Assembly (NCBI GenBank): GCA_018396615.1 | Contig: JAGTQT010000020.1 | Span: 1 to 22,165 of the forward strand | DNA length: 22,165 nucleotides | Reading direction: 5' to 3' | Origin: Candidatus Bathyarchaeota archaeon | GTDB taxonomy: Archaea > Thermoproteota > Bathyarchaeia > Bathyarchaeales > Bathycorpusculaceae | In this document: one piece after another, positions 13,911 to 22,163 of the stretch | Layout: each line of letters starts with the position of its first letter | How positions within the stretch are numbered: the first letter of the stretch is position 1 | Translations under genes and position numbers: made by a program | The notes under the pieces: generated by a model | The model's input: only the letters and a program-made list of their open reading frames with translations | Told to the model about the DNA's origin: nothing | Databases searched by the model: none

Positions 13911-16121
13911 GTGTCTATTTCGCATAAGCTGCGTGGGGTTAGGATACTAAAGGCGGTTTCGTCTCCCACTAGGCTGCAAATACTTAGTTTGCTTTTTGAC
14001 AAAAGTTCGCTGACGTATAGTGAGTTGATGAATCTGCTTAAAATGAGTCCTAGCAAGGATGCTGGGAGGTTTGCTTATCATTTGAGGTTTTTGCTTAAGG
14101 CAGACTTGGTGGAGTTGGATGCGGATTCAAAGAAATATTGTTTAACTGACCTAGGTAAGATGGTTATTGATGTCGCGGACAGAATAGAGAAGAAGGCATA
14201 CAGGCCTCGAGGCATGTTGATCCGCACTTCGCGTTCAACTTTAGAGGAGTTTGATGCTAACAGGATTGCCGATTCGCTTATCAGAGAGACACGTATGCCT
14301 GCCGACTTGGCTCAGAAAGTAGCTAAAGAAGCAGAAAAGCAGCTTCTTAAATCGAGAACGAAATATGTTACAGCACCGCTTATTCGAGAGATTGTTAACG
14401 CAATTTTGATAGAGAAAGGCTTGGAAGACTATCGTCACCGACTTACACGTCTAGGGCTTCCGGTTCACGATGTCTTCGCTCTTATTGAAGGCAAAAGCAA
14501 AACTTCTGAAGGAGCGGAATCCATTCGTAATGCAGCCGGAGACACTGTTCTTAAAGAGTATATTCTTCTGAACGTGCTTCCAAGAGACATCGCGGATGCA
14601 CATCTATCAGGTTCACTTCACCTAGATAGACTTAACAGCTGGATTATGAAGCCAAATGAAGTAGTCCATGATATCAGATTTTTCCTGCAAAACGGTTTGC
14701 ATCTGGAAAAAGTGGCTTCTTTCGGCTTTTCTCTTTTGCCTCCGCGAAGCTTTGAGGAAGCTTTAGCAATTATTTTGAATGCTATCTTGCACTCAGCTAG
14801 AGAAATTAACGGCATCCAAGTCTTAGAGTACTTTAACGTGTTTTTGTCTCCATTTGTGAAAAATCTTGATTTGGCTAAGGTTGAGGAGTCTTTGCGCTTT
14901 TTCCTTTTTAGTGTAAATCACCATGCTGACGTGTCTTTTGGAGTTGAACTGGTTGTTCCGGAGTTCTTGGGCTCAAAAACTGCTGTTTGTTCCGCTGAGA
15001 AAGCCCGCTACCAATACAAAGATTTTCTTGCAGAAACTCAGTTGCTGGCGTCAGTTTTATTTAAAATCGTGAAGGAGCAAAGCGCACTTACTCCTCTTCG
15101 AAAAGTGAAGTTAACTGTAAAAGTGCGACCGAACATATACGCTGATGAAAAGGCGAAACAACTGTTTCTAGAAGCACACTTGTTAGCTGTTAGAGACGGG
15201 AACGTATTTTTTGCTGATGTTTCTGAGAGAGAAAATGCCTGCCGAGTGTTTTCTCCTTCTGGATGCCACTTTGATGATAATTTAAACGGGGATTGGGAAA
15301 CTGACACTTTACGCGTAGGCTGTTTAGGTTATGTGACAGTTAATCTGCCTCGGATCGTCTACGAAACGGAAAAAGACAAAGCGAAATTTTTCTCTGTCCT
15401 CAAGGAGCGATTGGATATGGCTTCGCATGCTCTTGAGATTAAATATCGTGCACTTCGAAACTTGAGAGGTTTGCTGCCTTTCCTATTGCAGCGTGCTAAT
15501 GGAGATGAATACTTTAGATTGGATGCAGGCTCTATGCTTGTTAATTTTGCAGGATTCGAAAATGCGGTGGAGGCGTTTTCCGGCAGCAAAATTGAAGATG
15601 AAAAATCTGCGGCGTTTGCAAAGGAAGTTGCGGATCAGGTCACGGCTTTTATGCAGAAAAGTGGGAAACGGGTTAGACGCTTGTTGCCTGCCGTTCTGCC
15701 CGATTTTGAGGCTTCCAGAAGGCTAGCGGAGGCGGATATTGAAAGGTATGGTGTTGGCAAGATTCATTTTTCTGGGACAAGGGATAAGCCTTTCTATTCT
15801 ACCTTTGTTCGATTTGTTTACCGCGAAAGTAAGCTTGAACCTAAACTTCTAGCTAACACGTGGAGATCAAGCTGGCTGCATAAAAGTGCCAGTCTTACCG
15901 TTGTTGAGCTTGAAGAAACAGAAGTTAAGCCAGAATCGCTTGTTCTTCTAAGTAAGCAGCTTATGAGCGAGTATGGTGTTAGGTTTTTCACGTATAATCG
16001 CAAACTGACTTTTTGCGCCATCTGTGGAAAAAGCTCTTTGGGACATCTGCATAAGTGTCCTTTATGTGGTGCAACGAGCGCGTTGACCTTGTTTGATCGT
16101 TTTTCGCTTGGGCAGGCATGA
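13911..16121 (+). CDS. Winged-helix + ATP-cone + NrdD-like fusion lacking a glycyl-radical motif
   Basis: A 736-residue protein in three parts. Residues 8-95 form an ArsR-like winged helix (SPTRLQILSLL, DAGRFAYHLRFLLKADLV, YCLTDLG). Residues about 103-190 look like an ATP-cone (STLEEFDANRIADSLIRE to LGLPVHDV). The rest follows anaerobic ribonucleotide reductase NrdD: QVLEYFNVFLSPFV, ENACRVFSPSG (C444 near the active-site Cys position), GCLGYVTVNLPRIVYE, and a zinc site C702-x2-C705/C716-x2-C719. It ends at FDRFSLGQA, where NrdD has RVxGYL with the radical Gly; that motif is missing. GTG 13911 follows AGGAGG by 7 nt. It is probably not an active reductase. A nucleotide-sensing transcription regulator is more likely (inference). 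Confidence 0.82.
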   Translation: MSISHKLRGVRILKAVSSPTRLQILSLLFDKSSLTYSELMNLLKMSPSKDAGRFAYHLRFLLKADLVELDADSKKYCLTDLGKMVIDVADRIEKKAYRPRGMLIRTSRSTLEEFDANRIADSLIRETRMPADLAQKVAKEAEKQLLKSRTKYVTAPLIREIVNAILIEKGLEDYRHRLTRLGLPVHDVFALIEGKSKTSEGAESIRNAAGDTVLKEYILLNVLPRDIADAHLSGSLHLDRLNSWIMKPNEVVHDIRFFLQNGLHLEKVASFGFSLLPPRSFEEALAIILNAILHSAREINGIQVLEYFNVFLSPFVKNLDLAKVEESLRFFLFSVNHHADVSFGVELVVPEFLGSKTAVCSAEKARYQYKDFLAETQLLASVLFKIVKEQSALTPLRKVKLTVKVRPNIYADEKAKQLFLEAHLLAVRDGNVFFADVSERENACRVFSPSGCHFDDNLNGDWETDTLRVGCLGYVTVNLPRIVYETEKDKAKFFSVLKERLDMASHALEIKYRALRNLRGLLPFLLQRANGDEYFRLDAGSMLVNFAGFENAVEAFSGSKIEDEKSAAFAKEVADQVTAFMQKSGKRVRRLLPAVLPDFEASRRLAEADIERYGVGKIHFSGTRDKPFYSTFVRFVYRESKLEPKLLANTWRSSWLHKSASLTVVELEETEVKPESLVLLSKQLMSEYGVRFFTYNRKLTFCAICGKSSLGHLHKCPLCGATSALTLFDRFSLGQA

Positions 16122-16131
16122 TGCAGAATAG

Positions 16132-17052
16132 CTATTTGCGTGCGCCTAGAATTAATGCAAGCAGTGCCATTCTTACCACAATGCCGTTCCAGACTTGCTG
16201 GAAATATCTTGCGTAAGGAGTGTTGTCCACATCGGGGGCGATTTCGTCTACTCGGGGGAGAGGATGGAGGATTGTGAGGTCTTTTTTGGCGTCGCTTAGA
16301 GACTGTGCGTCTATTCGGTAGGAACCTTTGACTTTTGCGTATTCAGCTGGATCTGGAAACCGTTCTTTCTGGATTCTGGTTACGTAGAGGACATCAACAA
16401 CGGGGATTATCTTGTCTAAGGTTGTTTTTTCCACTACAGTTATTCTTTCTTTTATTGTTTGCAGAACCTCGCGGCGCATTTTCAGTGTTTCAGGAGAAAC
16501 GAGGTAGAGCTCAACCTTGTACAGTGAGAGGGCGTATGCAAGCGAGTGTACTGTTCTGCCATATCTTAGGTCGCCTACGAAGGCTATTTTTAGCCCGTCA
16601 ATTTTGCCTTTTTCTTTTTTCATTGTATAGAGGTCTAGTAGGGCTTGTGTGGGGTGTTCTTCGGCGCCGCTGCCTGCGTTGATCACTGGTACTTCTGCGA
16701 ACTCCGCGGCTAGCCTTGCTGCACCTTCCAGTGGGTGTCTTATGGCTAGAACGTCCGCGTAGTTTTCAACTGTTCGTACTGTGTCTGCGAGGTTTTCGCC
16801 TTTTTTCACTGATGCCATCTCTGCTTCTGCGAAACCTATTGTTGAGCCTCCAAGTTTGTGCATGGCTGATTCAAAGCTTAGGCGGGTGCGGGTGCTGGGT
16901 TCAAAGAAGAGCGTTGCCAGTATTTTTCCTCTTAGCATTTCGGAGCCTCTTGTGGCGAGCGGCTCTATGCTTGAGGCGGTTTTGAAGATGTGATTGATTT
17001 CGTCTAGTGAGAAGTCTTTGATTGAGATGATGTCTCTTCCTTCAAAGTTCAC
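16132..17052 (-). CDS. pyrB: Aspartate carbamoyltransferase catalytic chain
   Basis: Condenses carbamoyl phosphate with Asp in pyrimidine synthesis; it works as trimers held by PyrI dimers. The 306-residue length is typical. FEPSTRTRLSFE (from about residue 50) binds carbamoyl phosphate, and HPTQALLDL, VGDLRYGRTVHSL and HPLPRVDEI complete the active site. The start is GTG 17052 (NFEGRDIISIKDF) with GGTG 8 nt before it; the frame is open to 17145, but those residues lie across the promoter. A TATA box lies at 17085-17092. Unusually, the regulatory partner pyrI is transcribed in the opposite direction from the other side of the intergenic region. Confidence 0.96.
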   Translation of the reverse strand: MNFEGRDIISIKDFSLDEINHIFKTASSIEPLATRGSEMLRGKILATLFFEPSTRTRLSFESAMHKLGGSTIGFAEAEMASVKKGENLADTVRTVENYADVLAIRHPLEGAARLAAEFAEVPVINAGSGAEEHPTQALLDLYTMKKEKGKIDGLKIAFVGDLRYGRTVHSLAYALSLYKVELYLVSPETLKMRREVLQTIKERITVVEKTTLDKIIPVVDVLYVTRIQKERFPDPAEYAKVKGSYRIDAQSLSDAKKDLTILHPLPRVDEIAPDVDNTPYARYFQQVWNGIVVRMALLALILGARK

Positions 17053-17084
17053 GAGCACACCAAGCCACAAGTCTGTGTATCTAG

Positions 17085-17092
17085 TAAATAAC
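17085..17092 (-). promoter_or_regulatory. TATA box of pyrB
   Basis: TTATTTAC on the minus strand gives a start near 17061, about 9 nt before GTG 17052. This supports the shorter start. Confidence 0.5.
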
Positions 17093-17239
17093 TTTTTACG
17101 GATACTGGCTCCATAGAAAATTGCAAATGTGGTTTGTAGAAACATGGTGGTTTTAGTTTGTGAGATTTGGTGGTGCTTGAGGATTAAAGTTTTTTATCTG
17201 TGTTTAGTGTATAGGCGGTTTTGGTTGGAAGTGTCTTGA

Positions 17240-17704
17240 GTGAGTGAAAGAGAATTACGTGTTTCTAAGATCAAGGATGGCACGGTAATTGACCATATTA
17301 CTGGTGGACATGCGTTGGATGTGGTGAAGATTCTGGGGATTACTGGTCACGAGAAGAAGCCGATAACTGTGGCTATTCATGTGCCCAGTAAGAGGTTGAA
17401 GACGAAGGATATTGTGAAGATTGAGGGTCGAGAGTTGAATCCTCAGGAGGTGCATAAGATCGCGTTGTTGGCTCCTCATGCGACTATTAACATTATTCGC
17501 GATTATAAAGTTGTGAAAAAGCAGGAGGTTAAGTTGCCTTCGGTTATTGAGAACATTATCAAGTGTGTGAATCCGGCTTGCATTAGTAATAGTGATGAGC
17601 CGGTGAGAGCAAAGTTTTATCTTGATTCTGAGGAGCCCTTGGTTTTGAAGTGTCATTATTGTGGGTGTATTATTGAAAAGAAGGATGTGCTTGAGCAGTT
17701 TTAG
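17240..17704 (+). CDS. pyrI: Aspartate carbamoyltransferase regulatory chain
   Basis: A 154-residue allosteric subunit of ATCase. The N-terminal nucleotide-binding domain has VIDHITGGHALDVVKILGI and the effector contacts around KTKDIVKIEGREL. The C-terminal zinc domain has C109-x4-C114 and C138-x2-C141, which hold the contact surface for PyrB. The start is GTG 17240; no strong ribosome site is seen. It is divergent from pyrB rather than in a pyrBI operon, so balanced subunit supply would need coordinated divergent promoters in 17053-17239. Confidence 0.95.
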   Translation: MSERELRVSKIKDGTVIDHITGGHALDVVKILGITGHEKKPITVAIHVPSKRLKTKDIVKIEGRELNPQEVHKIALLAPHATINIIRDYKVVKKQEVKLPSVIENIIKCVNPACISNSDEPVRAKFYLDSEEPLVLKCHYCGCIIEKKDVLEQF

Positions 17705-17749
17705 TGTCTGCTGGTTTGTTCGGAATTCTAGATAATCCTTATATCGTAA

Positions 17750-17765
17750 GATAGGCGATTCTATC
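17750..17765 (+). other. Short inverted repeat after pyrI
   Basis: GATAG-GCGATT-CTATC forms a 5-bp stem about 45 nt after the pyrI stop. A box-A-like TTATATC lies just upstream near 17740. It could be a terminator remnant or part of the next promoter; no T-run follows it. Confidence 0.3.
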
Positions 17766-17828
17766 CTAGATGTGTCTCAGAAAGTACATATCGTACATCT
17801 GTAGAACACAAAAACACATGGTGAAAAA

Positions 17829-18155
17829 ATGATCCCAATAGAAGCACTCATGATCGTCATCTGGTCGTGCCTAGTTGCCTATGTAACATGGTATGCGACA
17901 TCAGCAAAGTGCTATGCCCCCATAACACCGCAGGAAGCAAGACTTCTATGGAAAATCCATGTACAGCTTGCCCACTGCAATGGCAAAAGATGGAGAGAAA
18001 CGAGGAGAGGAGGCAAAACCGTTGGATTCGAATGCGAATGCGGCTACAAGCACATGCAAAAGCGTCCACTAGTGGGTAGCTTGCCTTCTCTCCAAGCCAC
18101 CTCGAGAAAAGAGAAAAGCGTCATGTTTAACAAGCTGCACTATTCCTATGATTAA
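17829..18155 (+). CDS. Small membrane-anchored zinc-site protein, function unknown
   Basis: A 108-residue protein. Residues 4-23 form one membrane helix (MIVIWSCLVAYVTWY). A soluble domain follows with ITPQEARLLWKIHVQLAHC, then H48-x-C50 and C69-x-C71 (GFECECGYKHM), a plausible zinc site. The last 30 residues are polar and low in conservation signals. The start is ATG 17829, with GGTGA 5 nt upstream. I do not recognise the family. It has no operon partner. Confidence 0.65.
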   Translation: MIPIEALMIVIWSCLVAYVTWYATSAKCYAPITPQEARLLWKIHVQLAHCNGKRWRETRRGGKTVGFECECGYKHMQKRPLVGSLPSLQATSRKEKSVMFNKLHYSYD

Positions 18156-18255
18156 GACATGCATAGCACTGAAAAAGCCTATCGTTCCATATCCAACGAA
18201 TAGAGATAGTAAAAATGCAAGAACGAGGCGGATTGAGCTGCTAAATTAGACGCCC

Positions 18256-18264
18256 TTATATATA
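18256..18264 (+). promoter_or_regulatory. Strong TATA-like box without an assigned gene
   Basis: TTATATATA is flanked by an inverted ACGCC/GGCGT. It predicts a plus-strand start near 18285. The stretch 18156-18410 otherwise holds only a weak 57-residue frame from ATG 18273, which lies upstream of that start. Confidence 0.35.
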
Positions 18265-18410
18265 GGCGTAAAATGAAGATTAGTGGAGCAGACTCTCCAG
18301 GGCTAAAGAATCTTCTGTGTTTTGTGTGTTATGTCTCTTTAATAGCATTTTTCTGGTGCACAATTTTTCTTTTTTCAGCAATTGCATTCCAAGAAAGCAA
18401 CAGGTTCCTG

Positions 18411-19043
18411 TTACGTTGGCTTTTCTTTCTGTTTTTTATGCATTGATTTGGCTATTGCTAGCTGAGAGTATTTTGAAAGTGAGATTAGGAAAATGCCTAA
18501 ATACAGTATATGCGGAGGCACGAGTGCAAGTGGGACATGTAAGGGAAAGGCAAGAAACGTTGGAAGCAGAACGGTAAATGTTGGCACTCCGAGAATCAGG
18601 TTAGAGGGGTTTGGCTGAGGCAACTTGTAGATGTCTTTCGTCTTTATCATTATAACTGCAGAAACCAGAAAGATCGCCCACTCCAGTGCGATGCTGATTG
18701 GACTTTCAATGCCGACATCAAGTCCATATGGTTGAGAAGTCAGCGGCCAAAGAAGTTGTATGCCTCCTCCGGCAACGTAATCACCTATTAACAAATGCTG
18801 TATCAGAGCTGCAAAATAAGGAGATGCTCTCTTCCTATACTTGACGAAAAACGGCACGAAAACAACTACGGTTAGTAATATAGAGTGGAATGGCCCTCGA
18901 TGTTCAACAAAGGGGATCAGCAGGTCGACGTCTGGGATGACTGAAAGCAGGAACACAAGTGGAATATTCAATCGGGTTTTCGTTATTTTTGCTGTTAATT
19001 TGCTGAGAATGTAGCCTAAGGCGAAGTGCCCTACTGCAAACGA
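18411..19043 (-). CDS. DUF457/YdjM-type membrane-bound putative metal-dependent hydrolase, start codon lost
   Basis: About 210 residues, four or more membrane helices. Family landmarks are FAVGHFALGYILSK at the N-terminus, SVIPDVDLLIPF and EHRGPFHS; these His and Asp residues are the presumed metal ligands. LIGDYVAGGGIQLLWPL follows. The conserved N-terminus begins right after a TCG at 19043-19041 that lies 8 nt behind a perfect AGGAGG (19057-19052). No ATG, GTG or TTG is in frame until 18971, which would drop the first His motif. TTG to TCG would explain it. The gene is either newly inactivated or carries a base error. Confidence 0.72.
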   Translation of the reverse strand, partial: SFAVGHFALGYILSKLTAKITKTRLNIPLVFLLSVIPDVDLLIPFVEHRGPFHSILLTVVVFVPFFVKYRKRASPYFAALIQHLLIGDYVAGGGIQLLWPLTSQPYGLDVGIESPISIALEWAIFLVSAVIMIKTKDIYKLPQPNPSNLILGVPTFTVLLPTFLAFPLHVPLALVPPHILYLGIFLISLSKYSQLAIAKSMHKKQKEKPT

Positions 19044-19189
19044 TTTGTGTTCCTCCTCTTTCGCGTGAAAATAAGAAGGATGCTAATAAGTCTATGGTGC
19101 CTTTTGGGTGTCGATAACCGCCCAAGTCTTTCGCTGGCAGAATGTTGCTGATATGAAAGCAACTGTTTCTGCTTGTTGAACGCTTGTTT

Positions 19190-19218
19190 GGCTGTGGTTG
19201 GTGGTTGGGTTGGTGGCT
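19190..19218 (+). other. GT-rich tract with potential two-tetrad G-quadruplex
   Basis: Six GG or GGG runs fall within about 29 nt on the plus strand, inside a wider G/T-biased stretch (about 19175-19260). It lies between the divergent 19043 and 19315 genes. Confidence 0.4.
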
Positions 19219-19271
19219 GTGTTTTTTGATGTTGAGGTATGTGTATTTGTGTTGTTAATGCAGACGGCAAT

Positions 19272-19279
19272 GTTTATTA
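19272..19279 (+). promoter_or_regulatory. TATA box of the 19315 gene
   Basis: TTTATTAA predicts transcription from about 19302. This retains GGAG at 19302-19305 and favours ATG 19315 over GTG 19300. Confidence 0.5.
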
Positions 19280-19314
19280 AGACTTAAGATGCACGACTTG
19301 TGGAGACGAAAAAT

Positions 19315-19770
19315 ATGGCTATGCAAAAAATGCAAGTCGGAATCGTTCTCATCGTCGGAATAGTGGGAGTTGCCGCAACCGTATTAGCTGCCACCCTGCT
19401 GACTGCTTACCAGCAAATCAACAACACTGGAATCGTAAAGGCCATCGGGGTTGGCGTATACGAAGATGCTGGATGCACAAAAAATGTGACCTCTATAAAC
19501 TGGGGTGTTCTATATCCCGACACAAACGCCAGCTTCACGGTTTACATAAAAAACGAAGGCAACATACCAATGACACTTAACATGACTATTAGCAATTGGA
19601 ACCCCACACAAGCCGCGCAATACATAACTTTAAACTGGAACCGCGAAGACTATGTCTTAGGCGCGAAGTCCGTCATTCAAGCAAATCTAAACCTATCGGT
19701 ATCGCCAAATATTGCCGAAATCACCAACTTCCAGTTTGACATAATAATAATCGGCATAGAAAACGCGTAA
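19315..19770 (+). CDS. Secreted or membrane-anchored beta-sandwich protein
   Basis: A 151-residue protein with an N-terminal hydrophobic helix (VGIVLIVGIVGVAATVLAA) that acts as signal or anchor. An immunoglobulin-like beta domain follows: GVGVYEDAGCTKNVTSINWG, then a run of strands with TVYIKNEGNIPMTLNMT. NVT, NAS, NMT and NLS are potential N-glycosylation sites, so it is probably displayed outside the cell. ATG 19315 sits 9 nt after GGAG. The domain type is common in archaeal surface proteins with no assigned function. It faces the flippase gene tail to tail. Confidence 0.72.
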   Translation: MAMQKMQVGIVLIVGIVGVAATVLAATLLTAYQQINNTGIVKAIGVGVYEDAGCTKNVTSINWGVLYPDTNASFTVYIKNEGNIPMTLNMTISNWNPTQAAQYITLNWNREDYVLGAKSVIQANLNLSVSPNIAEITNFQFDIIIIGIENA

Positions 19771-19887
19771 ACATCCGCTAGAAGAAGTCAGCTGTCCAGA
19801 ACATTAAATGCGCAGAAAAAACCTAATAAAATCTGCTGCCAGAACGCTTCAATTATTCGATCACGGCTTAAGAAGGCAGACCAATGA

Positions 19888-21471
19888 TCATAAAGCCTGC
19901 TTGAATCTTGCAAGTTTGCGCATATACCACAAAACTGGTTTGGCAACTATTGCAAAAGCAAGAGTCTTTCCAGCAATACTTGAAGCCTTATCTAACTCAG
20001 CCAAAGTTACCGTCTTTGTCATCGCCAACAAAGTCACATACAAGAAAAGATACGAAAATCCTCCCACCCCTATTTTAAAAATCAAAGATGGATACCCGAA
20101 ATAAAGCACTAGCACTGCTGAAACGCAAGATACCGCTGAGACCAAGTAAACCTTCAGCAGAGTTAAAGCGTCATACGTAACTTGAAACTTTTTCCTTGCC
20201 ACCTCCAAGCCATACAGTGTGCCCACCAAGCTTGCCACAAGAAAAGCAGTGATCAAGCCTTGAACGCCGTAGGCAATTGTTAAAAACGGCGCTTGAACAG
20301 CCAACATAAGAAATGTAATTAAGCTCATCTCGAAAGTAATCTTTGTTTCTCCCAAGCCGTTGTAGAGGCTTGGCAGCACGAGGTAGCCGATTCCGACTAA
20401 GAAGTATAGCAGGCAGTATGTTGACAAGAAAAGTGAGGCAGACTCGAATGTGGAGCCGTATGTTATCTCAACCACTTCTCTGGAAAAGATTATTATGAGA
20501 AACGTTATGGGAACTATAACTATAGCAGTGTATTTTTTTGCCAGCTGATAAAACATCCTTATTTTCTCAATCGACAACGAGTTAAGCTTTGAAAAAGCAG
20601 GAAGTAGCGCCGTCGTGATAGGAATGGTAAGCACCGCCATCAGTGCCACAAAGTTTACAGCCGCCTTGTAGTTTCCAACATCGCTGTATGTGGTAAAATA
20701 GGAAAGAACAAATTCCTTGTAAAGCGGTATAAACCCCGCGAACAGTATAGATAAGTACAAGGGAAAACCATAATACAGCATAGTCCTTAAAACATAAAAA
20801 GTGTTGCCTTCTCCTTTGCTTTCACTTTTTCCACGAACCAAAAGAAAAACAAGAACTCCGCTTGCAACCGCAGCAACAGCATAACCTACCACATAGCCTG
20901 CTATGGCGCCGATGACGCTGTACCCTAGAAGGACAAGGGCAATTGAGACTACGGCTTTTGCGATCGCATTTGCATTAGCAGTTAAGGCGGCAAACTCTGT
21001 CTTATCCAAACCAACAAAAGCCGAGTTCGCCGTCGTGAAGAGGACTTGAGGCAAAATAGACAGTGACGCCATCTGAACATACAGGGCAAGATCGGGTCTT
21101 TGGATAAGAAACGTTGCAAAAGTGTCTGCAAAGAGGTAGGTAATTGCAGAAATAGCTATTCCAACAGAAGCCCTAAGCACAAAACCATATTTTATGACCT
21201 TTCTGATTCGGTAAGTTTCACCTTTCAGTTTAAAGTATGCCGCAAACTTGGTGACGCCTTGGCTTACGCCTAGGTCTGTGAACAAAAAAAGAAGCTGAGG
21301 AACAACGAGCGCTAACGTGTATTGACCATAAAGTTCTGAACCTAAGAAACGCGTAACCAGTATTGAGGCTACTGCCATAATAACGGTTGCTATGGCTGAG
21401 CCAGAGATTAGAAAGAAGCCGCCGCGCGCTGATTCTTCAGTAACCTTTGCTAGTTCGTCTGCCATATCCAT
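19888..21471 (-). CDS. Polysaccharide/lipid-linked oligosaccharide flippase (MATE-like, Wzx type)
   Basis: A 527-residue, roughly 14-helix membrane protein. The N-terminal GGFFLISGSAIATVIMAVAS, VTRFLGSELYGQY and FTDLGVSQGVTKF motifs are the polysaccharide-biosynthesis exporter signature. It likely flips dolichol-linked glycans for protein glycosylation or cell-envelope polymers. The start is ATG 21471. It lies 18 nt after the DUF1616 gene, forming a two-gene operon. Nearby sequon-rich surface proteins (19315, 4876) could be its eventual clients; that is inference. Confidence 0.9.
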   Translation of the reverse strand: MDMADELAKVTEESARGGFFLISGSAIATVIMAVASILVTRFLGSELYGQYTLALVVPQLLFLFTDLGVSQGVTKFAAYFKLKGETYRIRKVIKYGFVLRASVGIAISAITYLFADTFATFLIQRPDLALYVQMASLSILPQVLFTTANSAFVGLDKTEFAALTANANAIAKAVVSIALVLLGYSVIGAIAGYVVGYAVAAVASGVLVFLLVRGKSESKGEGNTFYVLRTMLYYGFPLYLSILFAGFIPLYKEFVLSYFTTYSDVGNYKAAVNFVALMAVLTIPITTALLPAFSKLNSLSIEKIRMFYQLAKKYTAIVIVPITFLIIIFSREVVEITYGSTFESASLFLSTYCLLYFLVGIGYLVLPSLYNGLGETKITFEMSLITFLMLAVQAPFLTIAYGVQGLITAFLVASLVGTLYGLEVARKKFQVTYDALTLLKVYLVSAVSCVSAVLVLYFGYPSLIFKIGVGGFSYLFLYVTLLAMTKTVTLAELDKASSIAGKTLAFAIVAKPVLWYMRKLARFKQAL

Positions 21472-21489
21472 CTGCCACTTTCAACAAGT

Positions 21490-22125
21490 CTACATGCTTT
21501 TTTCAATCCTAGCCTCATGCTCCCTAACCACAGCAACAGTAGCAAAGACCACAGTCAACGCAAGCAGGCTCAGAACTATAGAGGCCAAACGAATGCCCCA
21601 AGGAGTATAGTTCAAAAGCAAACCGACTAACGGAACAAGAGCTAAACTCATTCCAAGGCTCAAAGCTACCCGCTCAATTAAGTCAAGATTCTCAGTAGAC
21701 AACTTCATTGGAAGCTGCACTGGAAACAATGCCTTAGTAAAAGAGTAGCCCGGTAACCAAAGAACAAAGATTATTCCCATAACATATCTAATGTATACCC
21801 ATGGGTAAAGGTCTTCAGGAATCGTGAATACAGTGGCGGCTGTTACAAACGTTGTTGTTAATGTTGCCCAGAACCAAAACGCTTGCCCTGTTTGGAGGTA
21901 GGCGTTAAGCTTCAGTGGAGTTTGCGGCAGCCGTTTTGACAACTTGATTTTTCCTTCGCTTTGCAGTCTTAGAATAGACTCAACTATCTCTTTTTCAGTA
22001 ATTTGGCATCTATCTTTGACCAGCGTTACAAGCTGCCGTATTGTCTCCGGCTGCTTTTCCTTTGTTACGCTAAGTACTATCTGTGCTAACTCTTCGTCCT
22101 TAGACGCGTCGCTCAATTCAAGCAA
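21490..22125 (-). CDS. DUF1616 family membrane protein with N-terminal helical domain
   Basis: A 211-residue protein. Residues 1-68 form a winged-helix-like region (TIRQLVTLVKDR, ITEKEIVESILRLQSEGKIKL). Four membrane helices follow from about residue 80, with PWVYIRYVMGIIFVLWLPGYS, the DUF1616 landmark, in the middle. The start is TTG 22125 with GAGG 5-6 nt upstream; a TATA box (22156-22163) gives a leader of about 8 nt. It is the first gene of the operon with the flippase, pointing to envelope glycan work. The biochemical role is unknown. Confidence 0.82.
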   Translation of the reverse strand: MLELSDASKDEELAQIVLSVTKEKQPETIRQLVTLVKDRCQITEKEIVESILRLQSEGKIKLSKRLPQTPLKLNAYLQTGQAFWFWATLTTTFVTAATVFTIPEDLYPWVYIRYVMGIIFVLWLPGYSFTKALFPVQLPMKLSTENLDLIERVALSLGMSLALVPLVGLLLNYTPWGIRLASIVLSLLALTVVFATVAVVREHEARIEKSM

Positions 22126-22155
22126 GCCTCAGAAGAAGTTGGAATACTTGTCAAC

Positions 22156-22163
22156 CATATAAA
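22156..22163 (-). promoter_or_regulatory. TATA box of the DUF1616-flippase operon
   Basis: TTTATATG on the minus strand near the right edge predicts initiation about 8 nt before TTG 22125. Confidence 0.5.

Noticed and set aside
17053..17145. Longer PyrB N-terminus
   Set aside because: These 31 residues cover the TATA box and do not resemble the family; GTG 17052 has a ribosome site.
18317..18577. Plus-strand frame of 86 codons
   Set aside because: It mostly lies opposite the DUF457 gene and lacks a ribosome site.
19808..20104. Plus-strand frame opposite the flippase end
   Set aside because: It is the antisense shadow of the flippase C-terminus.
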